Shown here: piece after piece, positions 27,064-35,920 of the stretch
How positions within the stretch are numbered: position 1 is the first letter of the stretch
How the letters are laid out: each line of letters begins with the position of its first letter
NCBI GenBank assembly: GCA_947496235.1
Contig: CANMCE010000008.1
Span: 165,607 to 229,606 of the forward strand
DNA from: an uncultured Glaciecola sp.
GTDB taxonomy: Bacteria > Pseudomonadota > Gammaproteobacteria > Enterobacterales > Alteromonadaceae
Direction of reading: 5' to 3'
DNA length: 64,000 bases
Made by a program: the position numbers and the translations under genes
The notes under the pieces: generated by a model
What the model saw: the letters and a program-made list of their open reading frames with translations, nothing else
Told to the model about the DNA's origin: nothing
The model's database searches: none

Positions 27064-27486
27064 GTGAAACCAACAGAGTTAACTTCAGTGCAAAGGGACG
27101 AACAACAAAGGGTAGACAATACGCGTTTTGACAAACTTGGCGTATGGGTATCTTCGTTGTGTGCTTTACATTGCCTAGCGATTCCTATGCTTTTACCCAT
27201 AGCGCCTTTTATTGCGACTACCTTCTTTGCCGAGTCTTGGTTTGAACGCACTATTCTTGCTATTTCAATTCTTATTGGCTTTATTGCCTTGTTTATTGGT
27301 TTCCACCAATACCATAGACAGCTTTATCCGATTTACTCGCTGATTACCGGCGCATTGATTTATTGGAATAAAGATGTATTTGGCGAAGCCTATGAGCCGT
27401 TTACTATTGCCTTAGGTGCCGGTTTTATAATTGCAGCACATCTGTTGAACTTAAAACTTTGCCGACAGTGTAAAGACTGTAAATAA
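27064..27486 (+). CDS. MerC-domain membrane protein
   Basis: A 140-residue inner-membrane protein with four predicted helices. The MerC pair of cysteines appears in SSLCALHCLAIP, and a further cysteine cluster CRQCKDC closes the chain. MerC carries Hg2+ in mer operons, but no mer gene is present. With a Zur-like box in front, a zinc-related import or handling role is more plausible here. It starts at GTG 27064 and is convergent with the GDPD gene. Confidence 0.8.
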   Translation: MKPTELTSVQRDEQQRVDNTRFDKLGVWVSSLCALHCLAIPMLLPIAPFIATTFFAESWFERTILAISILIGFIALFIGFHQYHRQLYPIYSLITGALIYWNKDVFGEAYEPFTIALGAGFIIAAHLLNLKLCRQCKDCK

Positions 27487-27493
27487 GTCTGCA

Positions 27494-28201
27494 CTAAGAA
27501 TTATCTGCTAATGTTTGCAAAGCCCATTGAGGGTCATCACTAAAAACTGCATCTACACCAAAGTTCTTCAACTTAGTTAAAAGGTCAGAATGGTTAACGG
27601 TATAACACCAGACTTCTAGAAACCGTTGATGGGCGTCTGTCACAAAGGCTTGATTAATTTGATTTCCTTCCAAAACCACAATATCGACTTCTAACTGTTC
27701 CCCAAACGCGGCTAAATCTATCGGCAAATGAGCAATGACGGCAGCGAACTTGATGTTGTCGAGAATTCGGTATCCGCGTAATTTTGACTTTAATTTCAAA
27801 ATCAGAGGATGGTTAAAAGAACTTAGAATGATCTTGGTATCATAAGTTTGCATCAATTGACTTAGTTGCTGGATAAACAAATCAGCATTCTCAAGGGTTT
27901 TTATCTCTAAATTCAAAGTAGCTTTATTGCCAACAATGTTAAACAATTCAGCCAGAGTAATCACTTTTTGTCCACTAATTGTTTGCAGTGTTGCAATATC
28001 CTGACAAGAGGCATCAGTAAAGCGTCCGGAGTGAAAAGTAAGGCGGTCTAAATAAAAATCATGGTAAATAAAAAAGTCATCTTCAACTTGCTGAACATCA
28101 CACTCAATATAGGCTGCACCTGTATCTAACGCTCGTTCAAATGCTTCAGCGGTATTTTCAGGATAGCTTTTGCTAAATCCTCTGTGGGCAATAATTTTCA
28201 T
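27494..28201 (-). CDS. Glycerophosphodiester phosphodiesterase
   Basis: Cytoplasmic GDPD that splits glycerophosphodiesters into glycerol-3-phosphate and an alcohol (UgpQ-like, 235 residues, no signal peptide). Marks: AHRGFSKSYPENTAEAF with the catalytic His-Arg and Glu-Asn, YIECDVQ, IYHDFYLDR, LNLEIK and SSFNHPLI. Last gene of a likely rsgA-psd-EamA-GDPD run; it lies 5 bp after the EamA gene. Placement with psd hints at a phospholipid turnover theme. Confidence 0.9.
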   Translation of the reverse strand: MKIIAHRGFSKSYPENTAEAFERALDTGAAYIECDVQQVEDDFFIYHDFYLDRLTFHSGRFTDASCQDIATLQTISGQKVITLAELFNIVGNKATLNLEIKTLENADLFIQQLSQLMQTYDTKIILSSFNHPLILKLKSKLRGYRILDNIKFAAVIAHLPIDLAAFGEQLEVDIVVLEGNQINQAFVTDAHQRFLEVWCYTVNHSDLLTKLKNFGVDAVFSDDPQWALQTLADNS

Positions 28202-28206
28202 GAGAT

Positions 28207-29091
28207 TTATGTAGATTTTTGCTCTACATTCTTTTGTGAATGATGAGTTTTTACTGTCTCATAAATTGCGGCTGAAATCACCAAAATTCCACCGAGCAAA
28301 ATTTCCCAAGAAGGTGATTCATTTAACAGTGCAATTGCGAATAACACCCCATAAAGTGGTTGCATACAGGCCACTAATGAAAAGGTTTTTGCCCTGAGAT
28401 GTTTAAGTGCAGCCGCTACCATCGCATGTGGTAATGCGGTAAATACCGACCCGAGTAACAACAACATTAATCCAGTATGAAGTTCCATTTGCACAAAATC
28501 GTCGCTTACAAAAAAGATCAAGCAAGGACAAATGACCAAGGTCTGCCAGCCCATAGCTTTAGCACCGCTGTAGTGTGAGAAATATTTGCGGTGCAGCAAG
28601 TTTCGCATGGCGTAGAGGAAAGCAGAAAAAACGCCAACCGCGACTCCTAGGGTGATGTCGTTTTCTAACGATACTGTGGGAACGATAAAATAGATACCTA
28701 GAAGCACCACGCAAGCACTCGCAATGTCTTGCCACTGAATGCGCATTTTTTCAAAAAAGGGTTCTAATAACACAGTGATTACCGGGAAAGTAAACAGGGC
28801 GATCATGCCTACAGATACACTAGAATACTGCATTGAGAAAAAGTAAGTAACCCAATGCACAGCCATGATAACCCCCAAACCCAAACCAACAGCATAATCT
28901 TTTGCACTATTGAGTCTAAGGCTTTGGCCACCAAGTTTCACGAATAAAAATAAGCAGATAAAAGCCGGCAATGAGCGACCAAAGGTGATGTCTAAGGCGG
29001 ATAAAGGGATCAGTTTTGAAAACAATCCTGTACCACCTAAAAGCATGACAGTGATATGCAGATTAATCAGACTTCGTTTGACTGGATCCAT
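28207..29091 (-). CDS. EamA/DMT-family transporter
   Basis: Inner-membrane protein of the drug/metabolite transporter superfamily. It has 294 residues, ten predicted helices and two EamA repeats. Landmarks are LGGTGLFSKLIPLSALDITFGR in the first repeat (about residues 18-39) and LKHLRAKTFSLVACMQPLYG in the second. It exports or imports an unknown small metabolite. It sits 48 bp after psd and 5 bp before the GDPD gene, so probably in one operon. Confidence 0.85.
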   Translation of the reverse strand: MDPVKRSLINLHITVMLLGGTGLFSKLIPLSALDITFGRSLPAFICLFLFVKLGGQSLRLNSAKDYAVGLGLGVIMAVHWVTYFFSMQYSSVSVGMIALFTFPVITVLLEPFFEKMRIQWQDIASACVVLLGIYFIVPTVSLENDITLGVAVGVFSAFLYAMRNLLHRKYFSHYSGAKAMGWQTLVICPCLIFFVSDDFVQMELHTGLMLLLLGSVFTALPHAMVAAALKHLRAKTFSLVACMQPLYGVLFAIALLNESPSWEILLGGILVISAAIYETVKTHHSQKNVEQKST

Positions 29092-29139
29092 AGGTTATGA
29101 CCGCAATAAAATTAGGGAATGAATAATAATGTCCTGATT

Positions 29140-29988
29140 TTATTGCTTTTCAGCCATGGGTTTGCCCATTCGGGTGGTGCTTGCAACGGCTAAATCGGTA
29201 AAGTTGATTTTATTAGGTTCAAAACATAAAACCACAGTAGAACCTAATTTAAAGCGTCCCATTTCATCACCCTTTTTCAGTGACACTTCACCTTTAGCAT
29301 GTTGCCAATGCTGGACGTATTTACCTGCTGGTGGTGTGATATTACCGGCCCAAACAGTTTCTATGCTGGCTACGATAGTGGCACCTACCAACACCATAGC
29401 GACCTTACCTACAGGTGTATCAAAAAGCGCTACCACTCGCTCATTTCTAGCAAACAACCCAGGAACATTCTGTGCAGTTAACGGATTAACGGAAAATAAT
29501 TCACCCGGTACATGCAAGGTGTCAGTCAATTCGCCATCAATAGGCATATGAATACGGTGATAATCTTTTGGCGCTAGATAAATAGTTGCAAACTCACCGC
29601 CTTTGAACACTTCTGCTAATTCAGGCTTACCGCCTAATAAAGTCGTTAAACTGAATTGGTGACCCTTTGCTTGAAAAATACTATCACCATTAATTGCACC
29701 AAATTGACTGACTGTGCCATCGACAGGATGACAAAGAACATTGTCGTTCTCGTCAATTGGACGAGCGCCTTGTTTCAGCGGACGGGTGAAGAATTCGTTG
29801 AATGTTCTATACGCACTTGGGGATTCAAAAGCAGCTTCTTGCATATTGATCTTAAATGCTTTGATGAAAATCTTAATAAAAAATTGAGTAACAGCCCCAA
29901 GTTCTCGTTTGGCGAGAGCTCCTACCATTCTTGATAATAGATGCTTAGGTAAAATGTATTGGGTTTTGACTTTTATCCAGTCGATCAC
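29140..29988 (-). CDS. psd: Phosphatidylserine decarboxylase proenzyme
   Basis: Makes phosphatidylethanolamine at the inner membrane. The proenzyme cuts itself at the LGST motif (KLGSTVVLCF, near the C-terminus) to form the pyruvoyl group. Other marks: HPVDGTVSQFG, APKDYHRIHMP (catalytic His) and the FSVNP segment. 282 residues, usual bacterial length. It follows rsgA on the minus strand, as in enteric bacteria. Confidence 0.95.
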   Translation of the reverse strand: MIDWIKVKTQYILPKHLLSRMVGALAKRELGAVTQFFIKIFIKAFKINMQEAAFESPSAYRTFNEFFTRPLKQGARPIDENDNVLCHPVDGTVSQFGAINGDSIFQAKGHQFSLTTLLGGKPELAEVFKGGEFATIYLAPKDYHRIHMPIDGELTDTLHVPGELFSVNPLTAQNVPGLFARNERVVALFDTPVGKVAMVLVGATIVASIETVWAGNITPPAGKYVQHWQHAKGEVSLKKGDEMGRFKLGSTVVLCFEPNKINFTDLAVASTTRMGKPMAEKQ

Positions 29989-30068
29989 GCAAGGGACTCC
30001 TCAATTAATTCGAATAATATTGTAACCTAGCTTAGGCTTTTTTGCTTGTTCCAAAGCATTATGAAGCC

Positions 30069-31097
30069 TTATGTTTTGGCATAAGAAGGGCGCTGAGATT
30101 GTAAACTTTCGATAATACGTAGATAACTTAAATAACGTTCTTCGTCTATTTCACCATTGGCAACTGCTTGGGTAATTAAACAACCAGGATCGTCTTGATG
30201 TTTGCAATCGCTGAACTTGCAACCACCTAAATATTGCCTAAATTCGATAAAACCTTGGGTGATTTGCTCTTCGGAGAGATGCCACAGACCAAATTCTCTA
30301 ACACCTGGAGAGTCAATAAGCTCACCACCATTGGCAAAATGCAAAAGTTTGGCAGCAGTAGTGGTGTGCTGACCTAACCCCGAATTACTTGAAACATCAC
30401 CTATGGCTTCAGTTGCTTCTGGCAGAAGTTGATTAATCAAACTTGATTTACCTACACCGCTTTGACCGACAAAAACGCTAACCTTGTCCTTTAAATGAGA
30501 TGACAGTTCTTCAACCCCTAATCCTGTTTTACAACTCATCAGAATGACCTGGTAATCTAACTCTCTGTAGACATCGAGTTGTTCGTTTACATATTCAAGA
30601 TCTTCGTCATCCAAAAGTTCAACCTTATTTACCACCACTAAAGGGCGAATTTGCGCGGTTTCACAGGCGACTAAATAACGATCGATAATATGGGTTGAAA
30701 ATGCTGGAAGTATAGAGCTGACGACAATTATTTGATCAATGTTGGCAGCCACGGGTTTAACGCCGTCGTAGTAGTCAGGGCGAGTAAGTACTGACTTTCT
30801 ATCCAAGACTGCTTCTATCACACCGCGCTCATCAGAATTCTGAGAAATGTTTGCACGAAACAAGACATTATCACCACACACCACCGAATCAATCGTACGT
30901 CGAATAAAGCATTTATGCTGCTCATGAGTATCAGTATCTTCAACTATGGCATGCTTACCAAACCGACTAACGACTCTGCCATTGGCTTGGTCGCCTAGAT
31001 TTTCAAATACTTCTTGCGAGCTAGCATCAAGTCGTTTTTGCCTATTCTGCTGTACTCGACGTTTTTGATTTTTCGATAACTTAGGTTTTTTCGCCAC
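30069..31097 (-). CDS. rsgA: Ribosome small-subunit GTPase RsgA
   Basis: Late 30S maturation factor. Basic N-terminal tail, OB fold, then a circularly permuted GTPase domain with motif order G4 (VVNKVEL), G1 (GQSGVGKSSLINQL) and G3 (DSPGVREFG), and a zinc site CKFSDCKHQDDPGC. 342 residues. Divergent from orn with 85 bp between, and upstream of psd; this arrangement is conserved in gammaproteobacteria. Confidence 0.95.
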   Translation of the reverse strand: MAKKPKLSKNQKRRVQQNRQKRLDASSQEVFENLGDQANGRVVSRFGKHAIVEDTDTHEQHKCFIRRTIDSVVCGDNVLFRANISQNSDERGVIEAVLDRKSVLTRPDYYDGVKPVAANIDQIIVVSSILPAFSTHIIDRYLVACETAQIRPLVVVNKVELLDDEDLEYVNEQLDVYRELDYQVILMSCKTGLGVEELSSHLKDKVSVFVGQSGVGKSSLINQLLPEATEAIGDVSSNSGLGQHTTTAAKLLHFANGGELIDSPGVREFGLWHLSEEQITQGFIEFRQYLGGCKFSDCKHQDDPGCLITQAVANGEIDEERYLSYLRIIESLQSQRPSYAKT

Positions 31098-31182
31098 GTT
31101 AGTTTATTAAATTTGGTGATACACAGTTGCCATGATACCTTTTCGCTAGAATTTTTGCACAACTTCAAATGTAGGCTTTTAT

Positions 31183-31728
31183 ATGGCGATTGATAATCAA
31201 AATTTAGTTTGGATTGATATGGAAATGACGGGCTTGGATCCTGAGACTTGTGTGGTGTTAGAAATAGCTAGCATAGTCACAGACAAAGACTTGAATATTA
31301 TTGCACAAGGACCAGTAATTGCCGTGCACCAACCTGATGATGTCCTCGATGCTATGGATGAATGGTGCACCAAAACTCACGGCGAATCAGGCTTGACCCA
31401 ACGTTGTAAAGATAGTGATGTTTCGGTGCTGGAAGCTCAACAACAAAGCATTGAGTTCCTGCAAGAATATGTTGAAGCTGGTGTTTCACCTTTATGTGGC
31501 AACAGTATAGGGCAAGATAGACGCTTTTTAGTCAAATACATGCCCGAGTTAGAAGCCTTTTTCCATTATCGCAATATTGATGTTAGCACTATCAAAGAGC
31601 TCACAAACCGATGGCAACCAGAGATTGCCAAAGGGTTTAAAAAGAAAGGGGTTCATCTAGCGTTAGATGATATTAAAGAGTCAATTGAAGAGCTGAGATA
31701 TTACAGAGAAGCCGTGTTTAAAATCTGA
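31183..31728 (+). CDS. orn: Oligoribonuclease
   Basis: DEDDh 3'-5' exoribonuclease that degrades the last di-nucleotides, including pGpG from c-di-GMP breakdown. Motif I is [10 protein letters not shown], motif [13 protein letters not shown], and motif [14 protein letters not shown] with the His and Asp. 181 residues, exactly the usual length. Its last 28 bp overlap the end of the convergent diguanylate cyclase gene, pairing two enzymes at opposite ends of c-di-GMP turnover; the overlap may be coincidence. Confidence 0.96.
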   Translation: MAIDNQNLVWIDMEMTGLDPETCVVLEIASIVTDKDLNIIAQGPVIAVHQPDDVLDAMDEWCTKTHGESGLTQRCKDSDVSVLEAQQQSIEFLQEYVEAGVSPLCGNSIGQDRRFLVKYMPELEAFFHYRNIDVSTIKELTNRWQPEIAKGFKKKGVHLALDDIKESIEELRYYREAVFKI

Positions 31729-32963
31729 TCGCTGACGATACGGTTGCGACCATTAGATTTTGCCTTATACAGGTTTTCATCAGCAAAGCTCAACATTTGT
31801 TCAATTTTTTGATGGCCTTTGCTGGTGAGGCCAATACTGACGGTACATTTGACTTTACGTTTGCCTGATTTAAACATTTTTTCTTGCACCGCTAGTCGAA
31901 AATCTTCTAACTTCTTTAACGCGTTGACTTGATTGATACCATCAAAAAACACACAAAACTCTTCTCCACCGAAGCGCGAAATTGGATGAGATTTAAAGTG
32001 TTTTTTCATCAATTTTGCAACATCTTTAAGCACTATATCCCCTTGTTCGTGACCGTAGGTATCGTTGATCGCTTTAAAATGGTCGAGGTCTAATAGGGCA
32101 AGGCTCACGTTTTCGGGTTCACGTCGTAAAATGGTTTTCACTTCACTGAAGAAGTGACGACGATTGGGTAATCCGGTTAAATAATCCGTATTTGCGGTTT
32201 TACGAATAATGTCAATTTGTTCAATGTATTCGATATTTTGTAATACACGGCAGAAAAACTCTTCGTGACAATAGGGGATGCGCAGGTAGTCGTTTGCGCC
32301 ACTTTTGATGAATCTGGCTAATAAAGCAGGATCGTCCTGTTCACTGGTGCCAATGATACTCAGTTCTTCTTTGCTGTATTCTTTGCGTAAGTTAGCGACT
32401 AATTCAATGCCAGATTGATCTCTTAGTTTGTTGTCTACAATCAATTGCTTGATGCTAGGATGCTTTAGCAATAGCACTTTGGCTTGCTCTAGGTTGTTCG
32501 CTTGATAAGTGACAAAATTATGCCGATTTAGTAGTTCGCATACAGGATTTCGCTTGGAGGGCGTTTTCGCCATTACCAATACTCCTACATGGCGATTTTT
32601 CTCTAAACGTGTTAACAAGCGGCTTAAATATTCGAATACTTGATGGTTTTGTTTGGGAATATAGTCAACAACGGCTTTTGACAGTATGCGAGCCCTTACA
32701 TCTGAGTCAGGTTGATCGGTGAGTACTATTACGGGCACAAAGGAGCTTATGGCAAAGTCAATGGCTTCACCGTGGGGCGCATCCGGTAAGGTATAATCAA
32801 CCACTGCACATAAGAAGCTTTCAGGTGTAGATTGGTCAAAAATCACTTTGGCTTCTGTCAATGTGCTGGCGACTACAACATCCAGATTTGCTTTACCGAT
32901 AACCCGTTTGATAATGCGCAAGCTTACGGCGTTATGCTCAATTAATAGTATTTTATATTTCAC
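31701..32963 (-). CDS. Response regulator with diguanylate cyclase output
   Basis: Cytoplasmic protein of 420 residues: receiver-like domain 1 (about 4-115), receiver-like domain 2 (about 125-245) and a GGDEF domain (about 258-415). The active site reads [11 protein letters not shown], so it can make c-di-GMP. Receiver 1 keeps Asp in [10 protein letters not shown]; receiver 2 has [11 protein letters not shown] with Asp. The family marker [14 protein letters not shown] opens the cyclase. I see no RxxD inhibitory site directly before GGEEF. The kinase partner is not in this window. Confidence 0.9.
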   Translation of the reverse strand: MKYKILLIEHNAVSLRIIKRVIGKANLDVVVASTLTEAKVIFDQSTPESFLCAVVDYTLPDAPHGEAIDFAISSFVPVIVLTDQPDSDVRARILSKAVVDYIPKQNHQVFEYLSRLLTRLEKNRHVGVLVMAKTPSKRNPVCELLNRHNFVTYQANNLEQAKVLLLKHPSIKQLIVDNKLRDQSGIELVANLRKEYSKEELSIIGTSEQDDPALLARFIKSGANDYLRIPYCHEEFFCRVLQNIEYIEQIDIIRKTANTDYLTGLPNRRHFFSEVKTILRREPENVSLALLDLDHFKAINDTYGHEQGDIVLKDVAKLMKKHFKSHPISRFGGEEFCVFFDGINQVNALKKLEDFRLAVQEKMFKSGKRKVKCTVSIGLTSKGHQKIEQMLSFADENLYKAKSNGRNRIVSDQILNTASL

Positions 32964-33108
32964 TCAAATCCCTCGATACTTCTTCCAAAAGGCATTTATT
33001 TCTCATCTACCTTATCGGCAGAATTGTTGAAGAAATAAGCTTTTGCTGGCAATTAATTCAGTAAATTTGAGAAACCTAAAAATTTTTGGATTTTTCTTGA
33101 AAATACAC

Positions 33109-33136
33109 TTGCAACCGGCGAAATTTTTTTTATAAT
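33109..33136 (+). promoter_or_regulatory. Promoter of the tRNA-Gly gene
   Basis: TTGCAA (33109-33114), 16-bp spacer, then TATAAT (33131-33136) followed by a G+C-rich GCGCGTCC discriminator typical of stable-RNA promoters under stringent control. Predicted start near 33143. Confidence 0.75.
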
Positions 33137-33181
33137 GCGCGTCCGATTTACGTTGAACAACGTGGTCGCACATTTTTACAT

Positions 33182-33209
33182 GCGGGAATAGCTCAGTTGG
33201 TAGAGCACA
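33182..33209 (+). repeat. Duplicated 5' third of tRNA-Gly (fragment)
   Basis: 28 bp identical to the first 28 bases of the tRNA-Gly gene 100 bp downstream: acceptor 5' strand, D arm and start of the anticodon stem, plus a preceding T in both. The sequence then departs (TGCCTCGTCACGAAG...), with no anticodon arm, T arm or matching acceptor 3' strand. It lies between the promoter and the intact tRNA, so it is transcribed as part of the precursor. Confidence 0.75.
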
Positions 33210-33281
33210 TGCCTCGTCACGAAGTGATTGACAAGGCTTGGCGAGCCAGATGTTGCAAAGAACGCTGATAAAACCAAAAAT

Positions 33282-33357
<76 letters not shown>

Positions 33358-33455
33358 AATCTTCAAATATAAATTTCTCTCATTCAAAGATTAACTCAGC
33401 CCATTATTTAGATTACATTAGTTGCATTCGTTTTCGATTAAACCTAAGGCTTAGT

Positions 33456-34340
33456 TTGAAATATTACGCAGCAATAGAGGCCGGTGGCACAAAGTTCGTT
33501 TGTGCAGTCTTTGATGAGCATAGAAATCTAGTTGCTAAGCAACGTATTCCGACGACAAGTCCTACTGAAACCCTTGCTGAGGTAGTAAGGTTTTTTAACG
33601 CGCAAATTAAAAAAGGATTTCCTGTTTGCTCCATGGGCATTGCTAGTTTTGGCCCTTTGGATCTTAATCCTGAATCACCAACATTTGGTTATATCACAAA
33701 TACTCCCAAGAAAGGTTGGTCAAACATAGCCCTGTTACCTCAACTGCAAGCCGCATTTTCAGTACCCACGCAAATTGACACAGATGTAAATGCTGCCGCA
33801 TTGGCGGAATATAAATGGGGAGCAGGGCAGCAGTTAAGCCCGGTAATATATGTCACTGTAGGCACAGGAATAGGTGCAGGTGTGGTTATTAATGGCCAGC
33901 CACTTCATGGACTAGTTCATCCAGAAATTGGGCATATGAAAATAAACACTGCAGATGTTCCCGCTGCATGCTGTCCATTTCATGGAAGCTGTTTAGAAGG
34001 TGTGGCATCAGGTCCAGCGATGCAACATATTTGGCAAGTTTCAGCTGAAACCTTACCAAGTGAACATGCCGCATGGGAGCTAGAAGCAAAGTTATTAGCC
34101 CAGTTGTGCCACAATCTTATGTTGAGCTTTTCAGCTCGAAAAATCATTTTGGGCGGTGGTGTTATGGCGCATGAAGGACTTATTTCTAAAATAATCCACT
34201 TTACACAAATTAGCTTGGCAGGGTATCTAACTCTGCCGCCACAGGTTCAATTAAGCGACATCATAGTGGCTACCGGTTTAGGTGAGAATTCGGGCTTATT
34301 AGGTGCATTTGCTCTGTCTCTATCTAAATCAGCGCATTAA
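33456..34340 (+). CDS. ROK-family sugar kinase (fructokinase-like)
   Basis: Cytoplasmic hexose kinase of 294 residues, closest in layout to the manno(fructo)kinase Mak. ATP site AAIEAGGTKFVCAVFD; catalytic Asp in TDVNAAALAE; GTGIGAGVV; zinc motif with His in HPEIGHM and CCPFHGSCLEG. The start is TTG 33456, with TAAGG upstream; longer frames run into the tRNA. Substrate specificity is inferred from family only. Confidence 0.87.
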   Translation: MKYYAAIEAGGTKFVCAVFDEHRNLVAKQRIPTTSPTETLAEVVRFFNAQIKKGFPVCSMGIASFGPLDLNPESPTFGYITNTPKKGWSNIALLPQLQAAFSVPTQIDTDVNAAALAEYKWGAGQQLSPVIYVTVGTGIGAGVVINGQPLHGLVHPEIGHMKINTADVPAACCPFHGSCLEGVASGPAMQHIWQVSAETLPSEHAAWELEAKLLAQLCHNLMLSFSARKIILGGGVMAHEGLISKIIHFTQISLAGYLTLPPQVQLSDIIVATGLGENSGLLGAFALSLSKSAH

Positions 34341-34478
34341 TACGTTCTATAAATATAATGCTGCAAAACGAAATTTTTTATTTATCCGTGTGGCGTGAAT
34401 TGTCGAAACTTGTTCAAAATTGACAGTACAGATCCATATGCTATCTTAGTCATCTGACCAGTTGAGAGTGGCTAATCT

Positions 34479-34967
34479 ATGTCAAAACCTAATCCTTTAC
34501 GCAAATTTGCCAATAAAGCACTGACCTATCCGCATGGATTGGCGATGTGGTTATTGACCACAGTTTTCCGATTCAAAGTTAAGTTAGTAGGTACTGCAGG
34601 ATTAAAAATAATCGAGACAGATTTAAAGCGCGTGGTGTTTTATCAGAAAAACAAAACCAAGGTGCAAAACCATATAGGCTCAGTGCATGCTGCGGCAATG
34701 GCTCTACTAGCAGAATCGGCAACTGGATTTGTAGTGGGAGTGAATTTACCCGGTGATAAACTCCCGCTTATCAAATCAATGAATTTGCGATATGTGAAAC
34801 GCGCAAAAGGAGATATGAAAGCTGAAGCTTGGGTGACCGATGAGCAAATTTCACGAATGCAAACGGATCCTAAAGGAGATTTAATAGTCGCAGTAAAAGT
34901 TACCGATGAAACTGGTGAAGAACCCGTCATTTGTGAGATGAATTGGGCTTGGGTTGAAAAGCGCTAA
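34479..34967 (+). CDS. DUF4442 hotdog-fold protein
   Basis: A 162-residue protein of the DUF4442 group, related to PaaI/YbgC-type thioesterases. Typical segments: QNHIGSVHAAAMALLAESATG (central helix of the hotdog, about residues 63-83) and MNLRYVKRAKGDMKAEAWV. The helix carries His and Glu that could serve catalysis. A coenzyme-A thioester substrate is inference. Stand-alone gene. Confidence 0.8.
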   Translation: MSKPNPLRKFANKALTYPHGLAMWLLTTVFRFKVKLVGTAGLKIIETDLKRVVFYQKNKTKVQNHIGSVHAAAMALLAESATGFVVGVNLPGDKLPLIKSMNLRYVKRAKGDMKAEAWVTDEQISRMQTDPKGDLIVAVKVTDETGEEPVICEMNWAWVEKR

Positions 34968-35122
34968 GCCCCGTCGCATATAATCAAGATGACATTTTTG
35001 TTAAGTTTTTATCATTTTTTATTGATATTGAATTTATTTTATTGACAGCGCTAAATTTCGAGAGTAAATAGTCGATTTTATAGAGAGCATATTTCTGTAA
35101 TCTTTAACGGGAGCGGCGAGCG

Positions 35123-35491
35123 ATGTCACAGTTAACAAAAGAAACATTATTAAAGCGATTATTCCATGATCCGAAAAACTATCCTTATGGGTTTTCAAGA
35201 TCAGGCGATTTTTCAATATCAGAAAGCAAAGCACTAAGTGAATACGGTTGTTTGTTTGCCGCCTTAGTTGATGGTCATTACGCACCAACTGATGCCGAAG
35301 ACAAACAATTTCTTAATGCCGCTTTAGGGCATGTAGATCCTGCCTCAGTTCAAGAAAGAGCTTGGGTTAAATATCAAAAGCGCATTAACCGTCCTAAGAC
35401 AGGAAGCATATACGGGTCTAGACCAGTTGCTAATGTCGAAGATGACGAAGTAGATTCTTCGGATGAGTTAGATTTAGATTTAGAAAGCTAA
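35123..35491 (+). CDS. maoP: DUF413 protein, MaoP-like
   Basis: A 122-residue homologue of MaoP (YifE), the protein that with the maoS site organises the Ori macrodomain in enteric bacteria. The signature YPYGFSRSGDFSISESKAL and the later ERAWVKYQKRINRPK are well kept. The tail is acidic (DDEVDSSDELDLDLES). Start at ATG 35123 with GGGAG upstream. Whether a maoS-like site exists nearby cannot be told by eye. Confidence 0.85.
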   Translation: MSQLTKETLLKRLFHDPKNYPYGFSRSGDFSISESKALSEYGCLFAALVDGHYAPTDAEDKQFLNAALGHVDPASVQERAWVKYQKRINRPKTGSIYGSRPVANVEDDEVDSSDELDLDLES

Positions 35492-35920
35492 ATCATATCC
35501 AACTCTTCAAAAACCGACTCCTTTAGGCTACCGGTTCAACCGGTAGCTCGCTCGCTTTCAACAGCGAAATACTTCCCACGCTATAATTTTCACTATAAAT
35601 CATTTTTATGAACAGCCTGTCGCTCAATTGTTAATATTACGCGTAGTTGTAAACAGTATGTTTTTATAAAGTAGCTTTTGATAACGAATGAGGTCTGAGC
35701 GTCTTGTTAGTATAGAGACATATCTACTCCAACTTCGCATTTATTGGAATTATTAGCCTAATAATACCCAAAAATACCGTAAAAAACGAAATGAATATCC
35801 TAAAATATACAAATAAAAGGAAATATATTTCACTTTTGCCTGTTTTTGGGTTTTTATATTTCGCCGGCTGCGATATAGTGCGCGCTAACTTAAACGGTAA
35901 CTAAAATAGGAGTCACCAAG
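35492..35920. other. Non-coding interval between maoP and ilvI
   Basis: About 430 bases, very AT-rich toward ilvI. Two hairpins lie near the left end (35527-35567, separate entry). The right half has many A/T runs as expected for Lrp-type control of ilvIH, but I see no leader peptide rich in branched-chain codons and no attenuator, in line with Lrp- rather than attenuation-controlled ilvIH. Confidence 0.4.
35527..35567 (+). repeat. Two tandem hairpins with related TTCAA loops
   Basis: GCTACCGG-TTCAA-CCGGTAGC (35527-35547) is followed 4 bp later by TCGCT-TTCAAC-AGCGA (35552-35567). Neither is followed by a T-run. They may end the maoP transcript, be a REP-like repeat, or be a structured RNA. 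Confidence 0.5.
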
